A stretch of 64,000 bases of DNA from Mesorhizobium sp. ORS 3359. GTDB taxonomy: Bacteria; Pseudomonadota; Alphaproteobacteria; Rhizobiales; Rhizobiaceae. The stretch's first letter is position 1. Each line of letters opens with the position of its first letter. The notes under the pieces were generated by a model. The model saw only the letters and a list, made by a program, of their open reading frames with translations, was not told the DNA's origin and searched no databases. The translations under genes and the position numbers were made by a program. Below are positions 61,401-64,000 of this stretch, in pieces. The stretch lies in assembly GCA_000824845.1 (NCBI GenBank), contig CCNC01000128.1, positions 62,001 to 126,000 on the forward strand, in the 5' to 3' direction.

Positions 61401-61450
61401 TGGAGGAAGCGATCTTAAAGGCGAGGCGACATCTTACTGGATCCTCATAG
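55463..61450 (+). CDS. DUF4011-helicase-Vsr-DUF3320 protein (Hhe-type defence candidate)
   Basis: 1,995 residues. Order: an N-terminal region of about 390 residues (with a transglutaminase-like ERLATCLDTSLLFAATLEAA); DUF4011 (RIDRWQKKLLDLTLRNRLLN, about 395); superfamily I helicase with Walker A FVIVGPPGTGKSQTIANMIA at about 711, motif II VVIFDEASQITTWDAV at about 1336, VGDPKQLPPTNFF, and LNVAVTRARQELIIF at about 1576; a Vsr/MTES_1575-type nuclease (SPFEEAVAEHLEQRGWIVVP, FRIDLGI, GVECDGATYH, about 1645-1730); and DUF3320 (TTLQDMVAAIVETESPVRAD). DUF4011-helicase-Vsr proteins have been reported as single-gene anti-phage systems (hhe); its action here is inferred from that. Full length, with all helicase motifs intact. 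Confidence 0.88.
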   Translation: MQSVDSSELVTNGDAVAEPSSAPSIIADVASSFTYASYQNAIPVIRSIRLDNDTAGSLESCRLELTSSPSFLRPKTWAVDRLVPGDRLQLSDRKVELDSAYLAGLNEAERGEITLRLSAAGEVLDERRVTVRLLARDEWGGVADMAQLLPAFVMPNDPGVAPILRAAADRLAAHGHPSGLDGYQSQNPQRAYMLAAAVYSAITGMGLHYAEPPASFESRGQKIRRPTTTAEERLATCLDTSLLFAATLEAAGLHPAVLMFDGHAAVGVWLAKRTFANAVEPDQMEIRKALASREFIAFETTGVTHRPALTFEAAQNALGIRLAEEQAHAFVAAIDVRRSRSGGITPLASHEPIRRNATDEESSAAVAALPLPAAPAIGAMPAEAVEIKPTTAAGRIDRWQKKLLDLTLRNRLLNFPDSKKTIPFLCTDVAYLEDRLANGAAVRLISLPEQNPLGERDAELYRDVHGRDLQRGFAAEALLRDELASTLDVRQLEARLIDLYRQVRNDFAEGGANTLFLAVGFLRWKKKPEDERSYRAPLLLVPVRLERRSASSRFTIRFHEDEPRFNATLLQFLEREFELRLPQFAGDLPLDDSGIDVPRILSSMRQAVRDVPGMEVIDETALSTFSIAKFLMWKDLVERTDALRQNRVVRHLIDTPEQAFENSGGQSAFRDEAELDRAYEPSAIISLLPLDSSQTAASLAAAEGRDFVIVGPPGTGKSQTIANMIANCLGVGKTVLFVAEKTAALDVVYRRLREHGLGNHCIELHSNKADRRRFLAQLKASWEHGGNADAFQWIAVNERLRLRRDELNAYVEALHKRYPNGWTPYLALGIALKSNDQAAPAFAWQSSDGHDAQTLLDLEELAAQIGLVFASVERQPALDLIDAGEWSSDWQLRLLAAATSLHSAIGQLTASIRDYQSSLGLSPSETFSHTELQSLTGLALVLSQTRNRDISIAYDRDFSTFGEALAELERAIGGYRESERGLSATYDVATVRHLDLDVLDRQWREATESFWPRSALGKRKVQKLLQSRIQRGTADPGTHLPLLRRMREFVAQVDQSPLAGKPLPIEGLTTDVAAVASILDSARRLRAALRIPGRSQDEFRAVVRSVAPSLRGTLENDRLREAGDRLLAAAKQFDAVRSEFGEVSAREISDPTDGPSLEALRAKLIKLADARNLLRDWSEWCRVKRQAIQRDLAPLVEQIETGAIAADKARPAFRVGYARWWLPKVLDGDAVLRNFRRFQHENAITEFREIDDLVRTQATQRVVSALAHGLPSVQSVSRNSELGLLRHQMELQRPSQSIRDMIGKMPESFAKLAPCMLMSPLSIAQYLPPNQALFDVVIFDEASQITTWDAVGAIARARQTIIVGDPKQLPPTNFFGRNEDDEEIADYEKDLESILDEARASGIPVRDLRWHYRSRSESLIAFSNYHYYRNRLVTFPSPAVDDRAVRLHRVPDGIYDRGKSRTNKIEAMAVVSEAVSRMKGWLALPENGRPTLGVITFNAQQQSLILDLFDAARRDHPELEWFFAEDRVEPAIVKNLENVQGDERDVILFSITFYKDGSGKPPAMDFGALNRDGGERRLNVAVTRARQELIIFSGFTADQIDPSRSKAIAVQHLKTFLDYAERGPIALPAQDLGSVGGFDSPFEEAVAEHLEQRGWIVVPQVGISDFRIDLGIRDPDLVGAYLAGVECDGATYHRSATARDRDKVREQVLRGLGWTIFRVWSTDWWFDAKGCAERLHTSLEGLLEESRARRSSEQTEEVTRWEMGQQVEPTSEPIDQAPVSIEEPLPLPTTSEVELVSANVPSAIEPSGFGTFSTMGGQPVQGDVEKGRYRVTDLTAFRVDPEQFFEFSYRTTLQDMVAAIVETESPVRADVLAQRIARAHGWLRTGGRIRERIDLHLRDLDRTLESSGEFIWKKGGISDFLAYRQPANDEGRRSIGDIPLAELASVIVDNPGLLDMADPARDMAHLMGVERLAAVSRARLEEAILKARRHLTGSS

Positions 61451-61498
61451 ACTCGAATCCTACAGAAACACGCTAAATTTTTTTTGGGGGGTAGCACC

Positions 61499-64000
61499 AT
61501 GGCGGGCACGCCAATTGATGATGTTGTCGATTGGTCGACAAAGCTCTCAGCCTGGAAGCAGGACGCGCTGCGGCGGCTGGCGATCTCGAATGAGCTAACA
61601 GATGATGACATCGACGCTTTGCTGGCCATGGTCAAGCATGCGGCCGGCTTCGCGCTCACAGTGCCGCCGCCCTCCCCGGTACCGTTTACCAAAGCCCACT
61701 TCGGGAATGGAGAATATCAACCGATCGTCCTCAAGCGCATCGCCAATGTCGAGAACGTCAATCGGCTGGTGTCAAAGGCATCACTTACATTCTGTCCAAA
61801 GGCTCTGACGATCGTTTATGGCCGGAACGGGAGCGGCAAAAGCGGTTTTGTTCGCATCTTTCGTACCGCTTGCCGGACGCGCGTCGAAAACCAAGCCAAG
61901 CTCAAGGTTCTTGCCGACGTCTACGGAAGCACGCCCGGCCCTCAGTCAGCTGACATCGTGATCGATGCCGGCGAAGGTGAGCTGGTAATTCCTTGGTCGC
62001 CGGGCAATGCAGCCTCATCGCAGCTGATGCAGGTTGCGGTGTTCGACACGGCCTCGGCTCAGCTATATGTCGACGGCGGAAATCAGATACGCTTTCTTCC
62101 TTTCGGACTAGCTCTGCCGCATCGGCTGAACGCAGTCTGCATAACCTTGAAGGAAAAGCTTGAAACAGAACGGGCAAAGGAGGTCGGCAACAAAGTCGAA
62201 CTGAGCGCGATCACGTTCCCCATCCAGCGCAATACCGCAGCCCAGATCTTCAACGGTCAGCTGAACAGATCCACCCCTGACGCACAGATTGAGGCGGCAA
62301 CGACGTTTGCCGAGAACGATCAAAAGCGTCTTGATGAACTCACTGCTACCCTTTCCGCCGGTGCTGCCGCAGTCGCTGACGTAAACGCGCTTTCGAAGTG
62401 GATTGACGGCCTCATCCAGGAGGTCAAGGAGGTGGGATCGGCTTTCGCCGATCCCGCTCTGGAAGAGCTCCGAAAGCTCCGCGCCTCAGCAGTCGCAGCA
62501 CGCCAAGCCGCGACTTTAGCGGCTGGCGAGTTGTTCACTGACGAGCCGCTGCCAGGCGTCGGGAGTGATGCATGGCGAGCGCTTTGGGCTGCGGCGCGCA
62601 ATTACTCGGTGAAAGAGGCCTATAAGGACAAGGACTTCCCGGTTCTCGTGGCCGACGACGGGGTGGCAGAATGCGTGCTATGCCAGCAGCCGCTTTTGTC
62701 GGATGGTGTTGCTCGAATGCAGCGCTTTCAGAAATATATGGACGACACCCTCGATGCCGCAGCTCGAAAGGCGGAGCAAGTGGTCGAAGATGCCCTCAGG
62801 GGTCTCCAGGGCCTGGCTCTACTTGGCGCCCACGACTTTGCCGATCGTCTCGAACAGGTAGGAAAACGCGACGAGGGGTTGGCGAGCGTGCTCGCAATCC
62901 TCCAGGGATCAGCGGTCGCACGGCGAGCAGAGGCGCTCGCAAGATTGCAGGGTGAAGAAAGTGGCACCGTTGCTCCTCTCACCCTGCCAATGGAAGAGAT
63001 GGAGGCTTTCGCGCTCAGACTGAAGGCGGAGAAAGACGGGCTTGCACAGGCCGCCAATACCGAAGAACGAACCAAACTCGAGGCCGAGAAGGCTGAGCTT
63101 GACGACCGAAAAATGCTTGCCATCAACAGAGCGAAGCTCACGGCGCGACGGGATTTGCACGTTGTTGACGATGCCTACTCGAAGGCTCTGGCTGATGTTC
63201 AAACTCGTGGGATTACGCAGCGCGCAAATGAGTTGGTCGACGCCCATCTGACAACAGCAGTCATCAAGCGTTTTGATTCCGAAAGGGCCCGCTTCGACAT
63301 CATGCACCTCAACGTGGGCCTTGCACGCAAGAGCAATCAGACGAAGGCGGAATTCGAGGTCGATCCCAAGACAAGACTTACGAAGGTCACCTCGGAGATT
63401 CTCAGTGAAGGCGAGCAGCGTGCCTTGGCACTTGCCGGGTTCCTGACCGAAGTCGCGTTGACCGACGGCTCAGGACCGATCGTGATTGACGATCCTGTCT
63501 CGTCTCTCGATCGTGATCGAAGCGCCAAGGTTGCTCAGCGGATTGCGGAGGAGGCGTCCAAGCGACAGGTCATCGTGTTCACGCACGATATTGTCTTTTT
63601 CAACGAGCTTTGTAGCGCGGCAGATCAGGTTGGCATCGAACCCGTTACGGTCGCGTTGTTCAGCGACAAGGCTGCCGCGGGCAAGGTGGATACGGCGGGG
63701 ATGCCCTGGAAGGGCCAGAATGTCGCCAAACGCATCGGCCGACTGAAAAATGACGCGGCACCATTGGCAAAGCTCCATGCAGTTAGCCCGGCGGACTACG
63801 AGTATCAGGTGAAGAACCTCTATGGCCGATTGCGCGACACCTACGAGCGCGTTGTCGAGGAAGTGGTCTTCCGGGACATAGTCCGGCGGGGAACGGACGT
63901 CATCCAGACCCAGTTGTTGCGCTATGTTCGACTCCCAGACGCGCTGGCAATTCGATTCCATGAGGGCATGACGCGCGCGAATACCCACAGTCATGACAAT
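61499..64000 (+). CDS. RloC/AAA_13-like ATPase with CxxC hook motif, partial
   Basis: 834 codons to the window edge, no stop. Walker A TIVYGRNGSGKSGFVRIF at about residue 110; a coiled coil interrupted by ECVLCQQPLLSDG (about 390), a zinc-hook-like CxxC; the ABC signature EILSEGEQRALALAGFLTEV (about 635); Walker B GPIVIDDPVSSLDRDR; and the H-loop VIVFTHDIVFFNE. The C-terminal YGRLRDTYERVVEEVVFRDI and HEGMTRANTHSHD resemble the end of AAA_13/RloC-type proteins, where an anticodon-nuclease part can occur; I cannot prove nuclease residues. It starts 48 bp after the DUF4011 gene behind a GGGGGG tract and is probably co-transcribed. Confidence 0.8.
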   Translation, partial: MAGTPIDDVVDWSTKLSAWKQDALRRLAISNELTDDDIDALLAMVKHAAGFALTVPPPSPVPFTKAHFGNGEYQPIVLKRIANVENVNRLVSKASLTFCPKALTIVYGRNGSGKSGFVRIFRTACRTRVENQAKLKVLADVYGSTPGPQSADIVIDAGEGELVIPWSPGNAASSQLMQVAVFDTASAQLYVDGGNQIRFLPFGLALPHRLNAVCITLKEKLETERAKEVGNKVELSAITFPIQRNTAAQIFNGQLNRSTPDAQIEAATTFAENDQKRLDELTATLSAGAAAVADVNALSKWIDGLIQEVKEVGSAFADPALEELRKLRASAVAARQAATLAAGELFTDEPLPGVGSDAWRALWAAARNYSVKEAYKDKDFPVLVADDGVAECVLCQQPLLSDGVARMQRFQKYMDDTLDAAARKAEQVVEDALRGLQGLALLGAHDFADRLEQVGKRDEGLASVLAILQGSAVARRAEALARLQGEESGTVAPLTLPMEEMEAFALRLKAEKDGLAQAANTEERTKLEAEKAELDDRKMLAINRAKLTARRDLHVVDDAYSKALADVQTRGITQRANELVDAHLTTAVIKRFDSERARFDIMHLNVGLARKSNQTKAEFEVDPKTRLTKVTSEILSEGEQRALALAGFLTEVALTDGSGPIVIDDPVSSLDRDRSAKVAQRIAEEASKRQVIVFTHDIVFFNELCSAADQVGIEPVTVALFSDKAAAGKVDTAGMPWKGQNVAKRIGRLKNDAAPLAKLHAVSPADYEYQVKNLYGRLRDTYERVVEEVVFRDIVRRGTDVIQTQLLRYVRLPDALAIRFHEGMTRANTHSHDN

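Overview
The window looks like accessory DNA from a rhizobial alphaproteobacterium, most likely Mesorhizobium or a close relative. The evidence is high GC content, a trb-type conjugation cluster of the kind found on rhizobial integrative elements, a RIME-like intergenic palindrome, a NopD/XopD-type SUMO-protease effector, and many IS fragments typical of symbiosis islands. No tRNA, rRNA or CRISPR array was seen.

Layout. (1) About 0-9 kb is a mosaic: a frameshifted small gene, a DUF2130 protein, an ankyrin-cytochrome c fusion, a large serine recombinase translationally coupled to a RepB-C-terminal-like protein, an orphan HicB-like protein, a glycine-zipper lipoprotein and two convergent acyltransferases. 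(2) About 9.5-31 kb is the core of an integrative conjugative element: DUF2493, Toprim, ParB-like and DUF932 genes, an AlpA/RdfS-like excisionase convergent with a P4-type integrase, then DUF2274-trbI-trbG-trbF-trbL-trbJ-trbE-trbD-trbC-trbB-copG-traG. No relaxase is visible. Several genes of the DUF2493-to-DUF932 block have strong RNA-like hairpins in their leaders, and two of these share one fold with compensating base changes. (3) About 31-37.5 kb holds a decayed oxidoreductase and a metabolic group: a divergent PanB-like protein, two LacI regulators, a TIM-barrel isomerase and a PurU homologue. (4) About 37.8-45.1 kb is an IS-rich effector locus: a permuted IS3 remnant split by an IS110/IS1111-type element, then a large C48-protease type III effector gene whose N-terminal part lies in another frame. 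(5) About 45.5-64 kb is a defence/DNA-repair-like island: an Mrr-like nuclease, a GHKL ATPase cut by an IS30 fragment, DUF1508, a thermonuclease-like protein, a BRCT protein, a DUF1353 lipoprotein, a YhaO/YhaN (SbcD/SbcC-like) pair and, divergently, a 1,995-residue DUF4011-helicase-Vsr protein followed by a RloC/AAA_13-like ATPase that runs off the end.

The two most interesting signals are: (a) the 3' non-coding region of the IS110/IS1111 element carries two short stretches matching its own two insertion flanks, one per strand, around a hairpin, as expected for a guide (bridge/seek) RNA; and (b) the conserved hairpin leaders of the conjugative-element block. Homology calls come from recognising motifs by eye, and no search was run.
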